From Dipetalonema caudispina (lineage: Eukaryota > Nematoda > Chromadorea > Rhabditida > Onchocercidae), in the NCBI GenBank assembly GCA_013365325.1, contig JABVXV010000548.1, forward strand, positions 1-27,504: a DNA stretch of 27,504 nucleotides, written 5' to 3'. Each line of letters begins with the position of its first letter. The first letter of the stretch is position 1. Below are positions 13,464-24,400 of the stretch, piece after piece. The notes below the pieces were generated by a model that saw only the letters and a program-made list of their open reading frames with translations, was not told the DNA's origin and ran no database searches. Made by a program: the position numbers and the translations under genes.

Positions 13464-14986
13464 GCAATAATAAGTATTAGAATGGATTGTATCAATTAAT
13501 GTAGAAAAAAAGAAAAGCATCTCTTCAGGTAAGCTTAAATGAGAACAATAGCAAATACGTTATACCATATATTGTTATATCATATATTAATGGTACAACA
13601 ACTGCTTCTTGATTTTGTCATTTCAATAAAAGACGCCATAAAGTCTAGCTAGCATTGATTGCATGGTATTAGAATGATATATGGCGAAGGAAATAACGAA
13701 TCCGGACATGCCGAGTTGTCTCATACTAAGTAGAGGACAAAAAACGGAGGAGAAAAGGAAAGGTTAAAATTTTATCAATAGCTAACGGAGATGTAGGCAA
13801 CTTGTAATGGGGGAAGAAGGTTATGCCGATGAGATGATTTATCGAAATATCGATAGGTGTCATTTTCACTTAGTGCCATCGATAATAATAACAATAAACT
13901 ATACATGATGGTCTTGATAAGACAATAATGATGGGTAAAACAGAGTAGGGTTAAAGAACTGCTTAGCATTATGTGGTCAAAAAAGAAAGATGATATAAAG
14001 AGGAGGAAATTAGGATATCCCATCAAAGTCTTGCATAACCCGCTATATGTCATCATTATTATGTACAGCAATGCTTGCACAACATTTTGCAAATTGTAAA
14101 ACATGCAAATCTGATGTTTTGATAACCTTATTTTCACTCTCCTTCTTTTACCTTAAAATTAAACTCACATACTAAAGCAACCTTATACTTCTAGGTCCTT
14201 TAAATAAAATTCAAAGTGAGAGATAAAGATCTCGAAAAATTTAATTCATTTCCCTGCCTTGTAGGGTGATATTTTAACAAAAGAAATTCGAAAGAAGGAT
14301 AGAAAATAAAAGTGAGCAGAATTTCTCTTCCTATTACCAACATTACTACTACTGCATACAGAAGTACAAAATTTCCAGAAAAAATTATGCAACGAAATAA
14401 TTGCATACAGTTAGCCTCTTTAAATTTAATTTATCCTCACGCAATGGTGATATAATAAATCTACGGCAAGGCTAAAATGCATGCATAAAATACTTCTTGT
14501 ATGCAAACCTTTTCGACAGTAAAATCTTTTGTGTCAGTTTTGTATTGATAAGGTTGAGCTTGCTATAATTCCTCAATGAGAATCTTTATTGTTCCTATTG
14601 ATGTGTAAACTCTTTAGTAATCACGCCGACTTCAGCATTAAAAATGACTGGAAAGAAAAAATAGGTTAGGCTTTTGGATGGGAAAGAGTGGAAGCCAAAG
14701 GAACAAATCTAGCAAAACCAATACTTCCAATTTACATTCTTGAAGTTTCTTCGTGTACAAACATTCGCATTTGCGCAGATGCATTTCTCATTGTTTGAAA
14801 TTTTCACCAAAACTGATACTAAAATTCAATAGGCAAACAATAGTCAAAATTTTATTCACTGTTATTGGCAATGGTCAGAATATAAGGGAAAGATTGGGGA
14901 CAAAATTTAAAATATCCACGCGGATCTTTGGTAGTTCGAATTAGTCGCAGATTCATGTTGTTCAGCTAATAATTGATATTGGTAAT

Positions 14987-14992
14987 TTTATT
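14987..14992 (-). terminator. Polyadenylation signal (AATAAA) of the coiled-coil gene
   Basis: An exact AATAAA lies 71 bases after the TAA at 15063-15065 on the minus strand. This is a normal 3' UTR length and supports placing the last exon's stop there rather than splicing onward at the GTATTT inside that exon. Confidence 0.6.
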
Positions 14993-15062
14993 AAGGTTTT
15001 TTCAACCTGCGAAAATGTTTTGTTTTAATTATTGCTTTGTAATTTGTTAATGTACAGAATTT

Positions 15063-17974
15063 TTAAAGAAAAACGATAGCATAATATATTATTGAACTGG
15101 TAAATAGAACATGTAAATTAAATACCCCCAAAATTCGACAAAGTTTTTGAGCCTGATAAATGAGCTTTGTGATATCCTTTTCCTCGGGTAGACTTGTCGG
15201 TGCGATCAATTTGCATATCATTCGTAAACCGTCCAAATTCTTAATGACTTTGTTCAGCTCATCAACTACCTGGAGATCAGAATTTGAATACAAAAGAAAA
15301 AAAAAGTGCTTATAAAACAAGTGTTCAAACACCGACACTTGTTTCCTCCAATCAGATCTAACAACCTAAATTTTCAACGATTTATGTGGCGTTTACAAAT
15401 GTAAAATGTATACTGATGATGCCTTACATCTATCAAATAATCGGTTTAATATGTCATGCCAATATAATTCGGTAACCCTAAAAGATTAAAATTCGAGACA
15501 GAATCAACCAACAAGGGGAAGTGTTTTCAAATCCTCCATTGACCAACGTTCCTTTATGGGAGCTATCATTTTACCGCATTGTAAATGGACAAGTTTAAAA
15601 AACGCCAATATGTCAACATCGAATACTTGACACTAAAATCGAGGAAAAGCTGAGATTTTCTTTCCAAACTTGAAGTTAACTTCGATGTCTAATACTTCAA
15701 AACATGCTGAAAATAATATAAAACTTAGTAATAGGTAAGTTTCTGGAAGTTATTCTACCAATCTGAGCCTAAGCAAATATCCATAATTAATTCCATCTAT
15801 CCAAAACATTTCAAGTTATACGTCAACTGCAACACTCTTTCTGTTTGAATATTCAAGACTGAGTGATTGATAACCCCTAATCGGATTCACTTGAAATATC
15901 GGAACATTTTAGATATAAAGAAATACTTGCGGATATAACAACCCTAAATAGAATCGTAAATCAATTTAAGAATTAATTTTAAACTTTCCTTTTTTAGAAG
16001 CACTGCTGCACTGTAAATCCTATCTCTCCGAAAAACATAATATATTACAGTAAAAGGATACGCATTACAATCTTTACCAGTATGAAAATGTGCAGAAAAA
16101 GCAAGGATAAGGAAATATTCGCTTTTTTCTACACTCATATTTTTATATTTTACTTTTCCATTGTTTGTAAGCTTTCTAGTCTTCAAGTTTATTTCACTTA
16201 AAGCTGAGAATCAATTACAATGTTAAAAGAATGGAAATTTTCTTGTTACTAAAGTCTAGAGCACCTGAAGACCGCAGATCTCCGGGCTCTTTGAGGCTCA
16301 TGATAATCATACACATGTCGCTTTATTAGCTTAATAAACTTGCTTAATAAATCATAGCTTTATCTTGAGTTGGTTAAGGTGCTCCTAATGTATTTTTGCT
16401 ACAGTTGTTTGATTTTAACTTATTCCATATAGCTATTCGATTGGCAGACCAAAAGGCCCTCAAAATTTTGGAAAGATCATTCTAATTAACAAGTATAAAG
16501 ATGCCAGTAAAAACATACAAGCAATTATATTTAAGTAGGAAATAAATCAGTTAAGTTAAATAATGTACCTTCTTGAGCAAGCTTTTATGCTCCTTAAAGT
16601 TATCATGCATACTACTTATCAGTCCCACGCTCACCGAAAAATGATCCGCTATATCATTTATTGCTTTTTGCTGCTTCCGCAATTGCACTGATAGCTGGTA
16701 AAGACCTGAAAGCATCGATTTTTCTAGACATACTTCCTTTATGTTTCGAATATTATCAAAGAAATCACAAAAATCGCCGATAAAATTCTCATCAAATTTT
16801 CTCAATCATTACTTCTATGCGTAACCTCGTGTCATTCCGATCACAAATCAATATATGCATTCGTCTAGTTCCAGCATAAGAAATGATGATCTTGAAACGT
16901 AAGGAAGTAACTGCATGAGAAATCTCTAAAAACTCATTTTCAGAACTCAGGAACTTAAAATTAGAAATTGAAGTCACCCACCGTTTTCAAGAGCATCAGT
17001 CTCGGTAATCCAAGAATTTTTAAAATTAGCTGCACAGCAATTAATTTCATTATCAATTTCATTGGTAATCTGATCGAGCTGAATTTTCGAAAAAAAAGAT
17101 TTTTTTTCATCAAAAAAAATAAACTGTCCGCTGAGTTTTGTTTATTGTTCAATAAGTCATAAAACTGATTCTCATTATTTAATTCCAATCACCAGAGTCC
17201 CAGTACTTGCACAATAAAAAAAATTGGAATTGCCTTATATTTAAAGAGAGAAATAACAATAATATCCGTCATAATTTTAATTACGAACCATCAAAACTTC
17301 AAAAAAATGGATTGAATTTAAACAATATTGTACTTATTTAATGTAGAATAAGCAAAATGTCTCTATAAGAAACTATTTGTTAAAATAGAAAATTGGAATG
17401 ACACTCGAATGTAGAAGTAATAAAGATATTATTGTGGTTGCAAAATTTCGCATGACATCAAAGCAGTTGAAATATATCAACAAATTTATAAAATAGGTTT
17501 AATTCTTCAAATTTCTGGTAATTAAAGATTATTACGGTCTCTACGGTGGAATCAATTCGATCTGCTGCAGCATCGAGCTCTCTCATATAAATAATAGCTT
17601 GTCGGACATTACGTGGTCTTGTCGAATCCATAAGTTTCTCGTAATACGATGCTAATGTTATCGCTTTCCAGAGTTCCAGCTGCTTTGACCGTTTCCGAAA
17701 TTCATCCTACAATAAGTTCCCATTCTAATGTCAGAAAGCCAACCTTATTAGGAACAAATGACATTGATATCCGTTCAAAAAATGCCGCTCCAACAAAATC
17801 ATAAAAGCAATTATTTGCAAAATAATCCTGATCTCTCTATGAAAATGTTTCTTTTTCTGAGCTGCTACTTCAATTTTCATTACTAACCGGAAACAACATT
17901 TTTTTGAATTCGATTCTGATTATACTCGGGTCATAATCTCGAATATCGCTGGAACATTTCGTGGCAACATTCAT
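15063..17974 (-). CDS. Helical/coiled-coil protein of unknown function, frameshifted as written
   Basis: Not recognised. Exons in transcript order: 17974-17888, 17706-17536, 17078-16982, 16925-16569 and 15269-15063, all with GT-AG borders and matching phases. They give about 305 residues if one base is removed inside exon 4. The start ATG (MNVATKCSSDIRDYD) follows an in-frame TAA 27 bases upstream. The protein is rich in charged helical sequence: LELWKAITLASYYEKLMD (about 40-57), LDQITNEIDNEINCC (from 87), LSVQLRKQQKAINDIADHF and VVDELNKVIKNLDGLRMI (from 238). I see no signal peptide, membrane span or enzyme motif. It could be a subunit of a coiled-coil complex such as a kinetochore, tethering or microtubule assembly, but nothing here decides that. 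Exon 4 loses its frame at an AAAA run (16797-16800); read literally, the product stops after 162 residues. The last intron, about 1.3 kb, could hide a further exon. Confidence 0.62.
16797..16800 (-). other. Single-base frameshift at an AAAA run in exon 4
   Basis: Upstream of the run the frame reads RLRIEVMIEK and then meets TGA at 16792-16794. Shifting by one base gives KFDENFIGDFCDFF and stays open for about 75 codons to a GT donor at 16568. Removing one A joins the two halves as MIEKFDENFIGDF with no other change. The alternative, an intron from GTTACGC to ATTGAG, would be only 25 bases long, too short for a normal intron. An assembly or sequencing error in a homopolymer is the simplest reading; a real null allele is possible. 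Confidence 0.6.
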
Positions 17975-19579
17975 GGAAACAAATACAGAAGAAACTTTTT
18001 AATACAATTCAAAAATGGGTTCATGATTATCAATAATAGATAAAATTCATAAAATAACTATTCGAATTTTGGGAATTTTTGCATTGAAATGATCAAATTG
18101 ACGAATTTTCTTTTTGAGCTATCTTATTAAATTTTAAAAGCAATAGTATGATAGGGAAAGAGAAGAAACTCAATATTTTATTAATTTAGAAAATGAAATC
18201 AGAGCAAAGTTACTTCCCCCTATTCTCCCATCTCCAGCGCTTATCAAAAATAGGATACTTTATTTAAAAAGTAAGAGTGGGATATTCCACCTCACATTCA
18301 ACTTAAAAATTTCTTCGTAATTAAATTAAAGTTCTCACGCAAAGAATAAAATAAGAGTGGAGAAAGCAAGAGACAAGATATAAACATAAACTGGAAACCG
18401 GAACTAATAAAATGATTGCAATACCGCTTTTCACGAAGTGGCCATAATGGAGCATCATGTGCCATGATAGTAACAACCAATATCCTTAAATGGCTACCGT
18501 TTACGAAATACGCACATTTTATAATGTGTTTCCAACTTTACATAGATTTACATAACGATCCAGTTAAATAACCTGTTTGTCTTTTCAGTCCTGAAATCTG
18601 CAAATAAACCAGGGACAACAAAAGAGCCATTTGTGGCATTTTATATCACTGAATTATGCTGAAATCACTAACTCCGATAATATCACCAGTATTATTTGTT
18701 TTGAAAATGGCAACCAATGCACATTTCAATAATTTAAAAAGACACATCGAGAATTTCCCCCAAAAGCAGGGCTTGACAAGCAGAAAGATTAAAGCCTTAG
18801 CTACTTACCATTTACGATTTTGAAAAAAGCTACTTTTTTTTGGAAGGAATCGCACTTTTAGGACTTTCCGTTTCATATCAAAAATGCGAAATATTGATGC
18901 AATATAATTCCTGCCACCCCAAAAGCGTATATGGATCTATTTCGGTACTATTTGTTTGTGCAGTTATTTTTTTAAAAGGATACTTCTCCGGCAATTCGCT
19001 ATAATTCTAAAAATAGCGTGACTTAATAACATGAAATAAATACGCATCCGACGTATAGCATGCATTGAGAACGTTACGCTGCAATAGACTAATCGTGATG
19101 TTCATCTTTTAAAAAAATGCACAGGTAAATGGCATCAAGAATAGCTTCGGATAGTGAAACAAGTAAAAGATGGTCATACCAAGGACGCCACGCAAGTTCT
19201 TTACAATAAAAGACCGACCATTCAAGAAGGAAACGAAACATAAAATCAAAATGTTAGAACCAAGCACTTCCCTTTCGTCAATTGTGAAATGCTGCATGAA
19301 ATGAACGAGAAGGGTTGGAGTTTTGAATGTAAAAATTTCCATAATGGTAACCAGATCAAAATTGGGAGTGCAAGCAGTATCTTACGGAAAATCTTGAACT
19401 TATAAGCGAATGATTATACAGATAGTTTGAAATTACGTCCCCATAAAGGGAAATCAGAGTAATGTTCTCAACCATATATCAGGTGCAGTTATTGCAGAAC
19501 CATTCATCCCATGTTCATTTTACTTTGCAAAGCCACGACTTTTAAAATTATAACGTTGGCAGAGACGAAATCCGAAACA

Positions 19580-19682
19580 ATGCAACAGGCCGGATGTCCC
19601 ATTCTCACTTGCAGCAACCGACTTTCCATCGTGCTTCCACTGTGCTCAGATACTGTTTCGCTACCAGTGATCGATGATCAAA
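19580..19682 (+). other. Exon-like ORF ending in a strong splice donor
   Basis: From the ATG at 19580 the frame reads MQQAGCPILTCSNRLSIVLP and runs to DDQ, then meets AAA|GTAAGTAT, a near-perfect 5' splice donor, in phase 1. The stretch is richer in G and C than its flanks. I found no convincing downstream exon on this strand; the open frame after the donor (19674-19940, with NAGSHFFKFN) shares no recognised domain. It may be a first coding exon of a gene whose other exons I missed, or chance. Confidence 0.22.
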
Positions 19683-20494
19683 GTAAGTATTGAATTTGAG
19701 AACCACACATATTATTATGTTGGATATGGGAATTTAAATGTCCATCTAGAAGTCGATCTAAATGAAACTTTTCTCTGTCCTTACCTACTTATTGGCTGTA
19801 AAGGACAAACGATGCGATTTAATGCTGGATCTCATTTTTTTAAATTTAATTCTACTGAACTTCAGAATATAATAAAAATATTAACAAGCACTTTATACCC
19901 ATTCTCTGATAGAGAGAACAAAAATGAAATCACAAGTTAACAGAGAGAGAGAGATAATGGATAATCTGAAATGCTTAATTTTAAGATTTCTAAGTGGTAA
20001 CAAAAACTGTTGATTTTTATCATAAAAACCGTCAAACCTGACGAATTACCAAGTGAAAACAACCAATGAATGCTAGTGTAAAATAAAACCCAGCAGCAAA
20101 TGAATGAGTACTGTTTAAAAACAATAAGATAATATATAAAGATCTGAGTGTTACACAAGGAGGAAAAATAGAGATAATGGGATGGAACCCTGAAAAGTAA
20201 ACCTGAAATTGTAACATATATATTAATATATTCAATCCAAATTTCTTATAACATTTGACCCATAAAGCTCCTTTTTTTTAAATGTATAACATAAAAAAGA
20301 TAAATTAATACTTTATGGTAATGAAAGGAAACAATTAAAGAACGGAAGATCAACGAATAGCTATAAAAATTCGATCAAAACAGTGTTATCGCCAGAACGC
20401 AAACTCATTGACTATAGATGATGATCATTACAATAAAATACTGCAAAAGACGGCTTTTCTGATCCTTTTACTACATAAATTTCTATAGAAGTGT

Positions 20495-20510
20495 TATATA
20501 TATATATATA
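20495..20510. repeat. (TA)8 microsatellite
   Basis: Eight uninterrupted TA units with no neighbouring coding feature. Confidence 0.9.
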
Positions 20511-20649
20511 GGTATTCGACCAAAATAAATATTCACAGAAGAACAGTAACTGCTCATGTAACTGGTTACTGAGATGGTGAGAAAAAATCAAAATCAAAGC
20601 TTCCATTATCCTTATCATTTTGATGTGAAATTGTAAAAACGTGAAGCAT

Positions 20650-20675
20650 AAAAAAAAAAAAAAAAAAAAAAAAAA
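20650..20675. repeat. A26 homopolymer
   Basis: The longest homopolymer in the window. On the minus strand it reads as a poly-Phe ORF, which is an artefact. It lies between the two main genes and could be an old poly-A insertion tail, but no element body is recognised. Confidence 0.9.
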
Positions 20676-21120
20676 GAAAAACAATGTATGCAACCCAAAG
20701 ATCGAAAAATACTGTACAGTTAGCGAATAAAAAATTTTCTGGTTTGAACGAGCAGTAAAAGTTGAAATATCAAATGTGACAGTTTAGTAACTAGCGTTAT
20801 GTGGACATACAATCAATGAGGAACAGGACAGCTAAGTTGCGCAATTAGGAGATGTACAGAGATAAATGAGCTCAGCATTGCTGGAAGTGTCGACTTGTAT
20901 TAAGAGTTAGCAACTGTGCAAACAATCCAGTATACCAATTCTTCATTATTGGTCATGAATCCATAAAGAAATATGGAAGTAGCGAAGAATAAATATTTTT
21001 TGCAGAACTTGAAATTTGGACTTCTGTGAAAACAAGGGTAACTGTAGAAAGGAAATTTCACGTAGGAGATAATTAGTGGTATTATTTTTCAAACCAAAAC
21101 TGCAAGGACATATAATGCCT

Positions 21121-21126
21121 TTTATT
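21121..21126 (-). terminator. Candidate polyadenylation signal (AATAAA) for the Scm-type gene
   Basis: This is the first exact AATAAA on the minus strand after the TAA at 21476-21478, about 350 bases downstream. The intervening bases show no other exact signal, so a variant signal closer to the stop is also possible. Confidence 0.35.
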
Positions 21127-21475
21127 TTCGGAATTCAGAACTACAGAAGACCTCCAGCTGCTCAACTGACTTCAAAAACTGAAACAATTGTGCTATCTGA
21201 GAAAAGAAAATAAATGTACAATAAATGTATACCAACTAATCAAATTTTGAAGTGCGTACATAGCGAATCTGGAAATCAGAACAGGAAGAAAAAATTTTGG
21301 AAAAACTAGTTGTTCTGGAAAACACGGTTACTCCAGTTCCTTAGTAGTCTTGCACAACCATATCGTGTGATTACCCTCTGAATATGAGGTAACTATTGCA
21401 AAATCACAATATCATAAAGCAGAACCGAATTTTTCAATACGGATCAAATATTACAACAATGAAAAAAGGTAATAC

Positions 21476-24400
21476 TTATTTTATACTGTGTGAAGTAGTG
21501 AGCCATGCTCTGCGCTTCACTGATTCAATGTATGACATCATCTTTAAAGCCGGACCAAATGGCATTTCCAGATGTCGCATCAAGAGCTCAGTTGTTAGCA
21601 AAATTAAAGCTTTGCCATCAATTTGCTGAAAAAAAAAATTAATCGCACCACTCCTTTTTCAATTTAATTGCGAAGTCGTGCCACCATACCCTTCTCGGTA
21701 AATAAATATGTTGCTACTAAATGATAAGCAACGGTATGTTGAGTTCCTCTGTCTTATTTGTTTAATATTTCCAAATACTCACTTTTAAAACAGTTTCAAT
21801 GAGTAAAAAAATTGATAGTATATTTCCACATATTGCAAATTTAACTTTATAGAAAAAGAAAAAAAGCTTTTTACGTTTTGCAAAAACTTTTCTGCAATAC
21901 TTGCATCAAACATATTTCCTACTTCATTTGCAACACGCTGCATGGACCACTCTGCTAAATCTGAGTATTGATGACCTAAAAATTCATGGCATCATTTTCA
22001 TAACTAGTGCACAAAGGACTTACGAATACCTCCTTGACTGGAATTCATCTCTCAAGGATGAGATATATAAGTATCAAGAACTAAACGAATGGTTTAAACC
22101 GGGAATGATCACAGAAATCCGCTTTGAAAATCTGTCAAACAAAGTGCTACATGAAAACTAGCCAACCTTCGTAATCTTCAGAATCATCACTCTCGGTACC
22201 GTATTTCAGCACACCACCACCTACAAAAGTAAATTCATCGAATTCCAAACTATATACTAATAGTTAAAATAAAAAACAATCAGATTACACAGCTTCAAAG
22301 ATGTTAAGATTACACTAACCTGCGGTAGTACTCACAACTCCATCATCACTGGGGCAAGAACATAACGAGCAACAGATCGGTTCCTCCGTCAAAAAGTTGC
22401 TACATACATTTAATTTCGAAATAAAAGCATGCAAGTAATCCCATGCAGCCGCAAGAGTCTTCAGTACCGGTATAGCGCGTACGTACGTTACTTCATGGAT
22501 TTCGGCTAAAAATTAAACAATAAGGAGAAAAAAACAAGAATGGGTAACCATGTGACATCAGGATCGCTTTCCAAACTGTCCAGTTAAAAAGCTCAAAAAT
22601 ACTCGTGAACTATACTCCAGTTAATTCTGACACTAACTTCCCTTTGTCTTTGTCCGATTTCAGTGTCCCTTCCTCGACTCATTTGCAAAGCGTCAGGAAC
22701 GTGCACCGTGTGAATTCAACAGTACCGGTCACAATGAACAAAATCCCAGTAACAGGACCAGAAAAAAATATAAAAAGTTCAGTATATCTTGATTAACCTT
22801 ACCAGTAATAGATAAAATTCTTAGAGTTCCGGGATCGACTTTTTTAAACACAAAAGAAGGATCAACAGCACAATTTACAATTTGCTGCACTGTTTCCCTT
22901 AAAATGTGGTGCAAAGTGCCGGGTCCAAATTTCTCCGGCAATTTACGAACAAGTGAAGCGCTTAAAGCGGGTGCACATCGACAACCTCGATTTAAGTAAA
23001 CAACCACTGGAAAATTTTTAAATTTACGATGAGAAAATAAACATGAACAGTTTCTGAATTTCAAAGAAACCAAAAGGTTTGCTTCACAACAAATAAAATT
23101 TTTCACTTAGTTGAAGAAACAGTTTTAACTTTTATGAACTTCTGGCTGCACATCAGTCGTTGAGAGAACAATATCTGGAGTAGCAAGCGCGTTTTGTACA
23201 CCGTCTGGAGAAGGAATTATCTAAAAAGTGATTATTTGAGTTATTCATTCAGTAAAGTTAAGAAAATTAATCAAAGAAAACATGAGCCAAACTTTTAAAA
23301 TTACCTTTTGAGATTGCCTAACAACTGGGCCTTCCGGAAGAATTGATGATGGTACCGTTTTTCGTGCACGAGGTTCTGGAAAGAAGCACTTATTCATATA
23401 GCATTAAAGATGCGGATAATAATTAAAACTATATGAAAGTTCTGGTAAATATTTGAAATAATTTTTATGAATCTACCAATACGATCTTCTAGAACTGCAA
23501 CTGCATCCGCTGCACTGGTCACTATCTGCTGGTCCGACGCATTACTTGCAGAACTTGTCTCCACCGAATGTGTTTGTTTAGCGATCTAAAAATTCCACTA
23601 CATCGTTTCAAGCAAAAGCTTCTACTACTGGAAACTATAACAGCACACAGAGAATGCCTTTGGTTAATAACCTTCTTAATCTGTGCTAGCAAAGTATCCG
23701 ATACGATTCGAAAGAATCAATGAAAAAAACAAATGAAAAACAACTTATCTCCATGCACACCTGATCAATTATATCAAGTAAATGAGATGAGCAAGAATCA
23801 TCTGAAGAGTTATGACGAGGATTGGAAATTGGAAAAGTTCGCCTCTGCTTCCGATTTCGCGTTTGATGAGAACTGTTTTTGGTGTCGGCTAGTTTCCTTT
23901 TACGCATTTTTGCTGAAATTTATAAGATGCTGAAATTCTCCGACAAATTTCGACCTTCATGAAAACCATTGTTTATCTCCGATATATTATGTGATATTGA
24001 ATTTTTGACTGCTTCCATGTTTCCTATGTGGTATAGGCTAACCAATTAAGTGCAAATCAACATTAAATGGAAATCTTCACAATAATTAAGAATTAACAAA
24101 AAAGAAATATACATTTCCGCAAAGCATTGACCTTTGGAGCTCTCGGTAACGTATCTTTTTGCACCATCCGTTGCAAAACTTTCTCTGTAAAAAATCATTA
24201 GATTAAACAATAATGATGACATTCCTAAATAAATAATTTCTTATATCATATTACAATACGATTAATTCCCCAGTTATGATACAATGACCCGTAAATCGGT
24301 TACAACTAATGGAAGGACACTGCAAGATGAATGATATTTTACGCTCAATTTCTTCTCCTTTTTTTGAAATTCCAAAACATTTCAACAGAAAAACAATATA

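Larger units (their letters stand above)
7152..14986. other. Gene-poor AT-rich DNA
   Basis: No gene can be supported. Chance ORFs occur on both strands, the longest being 120 codons at 13775-14137 (-), hydrophobic and Leu/Ser/Tyr-rich with no recognisable family. Homeobox-like TAAT-rich words (for example ATTAATTAATTAAC at 8942-8955) are frequent but not distinguishable from background. Confidence 0.55.
17975..21120. other. Spacer between the two minus-strand genes
   Basis: Mostly non-coding AT-rich DNA holding the (TA)8 and A26 tracts and the exon-like ORF at 19580-19682 (+). It should contain the promoter of the coiled-coil gene just above 17974 and the 3' UTR of the Scm-type gene near 21121-21475. 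I see no TATA box or other element that I can call with confidence. Confidence 0.5.

Noticed and set aside
13775..14137. 120-codon minus-strand ORF
   Set aside because: Low-complexity hydrophobic composition and no recognised family; its apparent membrane segments follow from base composition.
16775..16824. A 25-base intron between GTTACGC and ATTGAG that would repair exon 4
   Set aside because: It is far below a usable intron size and has no pyrimidine tract; a one-base indel in AAAA is simpler.
16968..17162. 64-codon plus-strand ORF
   Set aside because: Antisense shadow of exon 3 of the coiled-coil gene.
20412..20693. 93-codon minus-strand ORF with a long Phe run
   Set aside because: The Phe run is the translation of the A26 tract; the rest has no domain or splice support.
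21901..22161. 86-codon plus-strand ORF
   Set aside because: It is antisense to the first SAM exon and its flanking intron; the minus-strand reading gives a clear SAM domain.
22605..22796. 63-codon plus-strand ORF
   Set aside because: It lies antisense to the SLED intron of the Scm-type gene and has no independent support.
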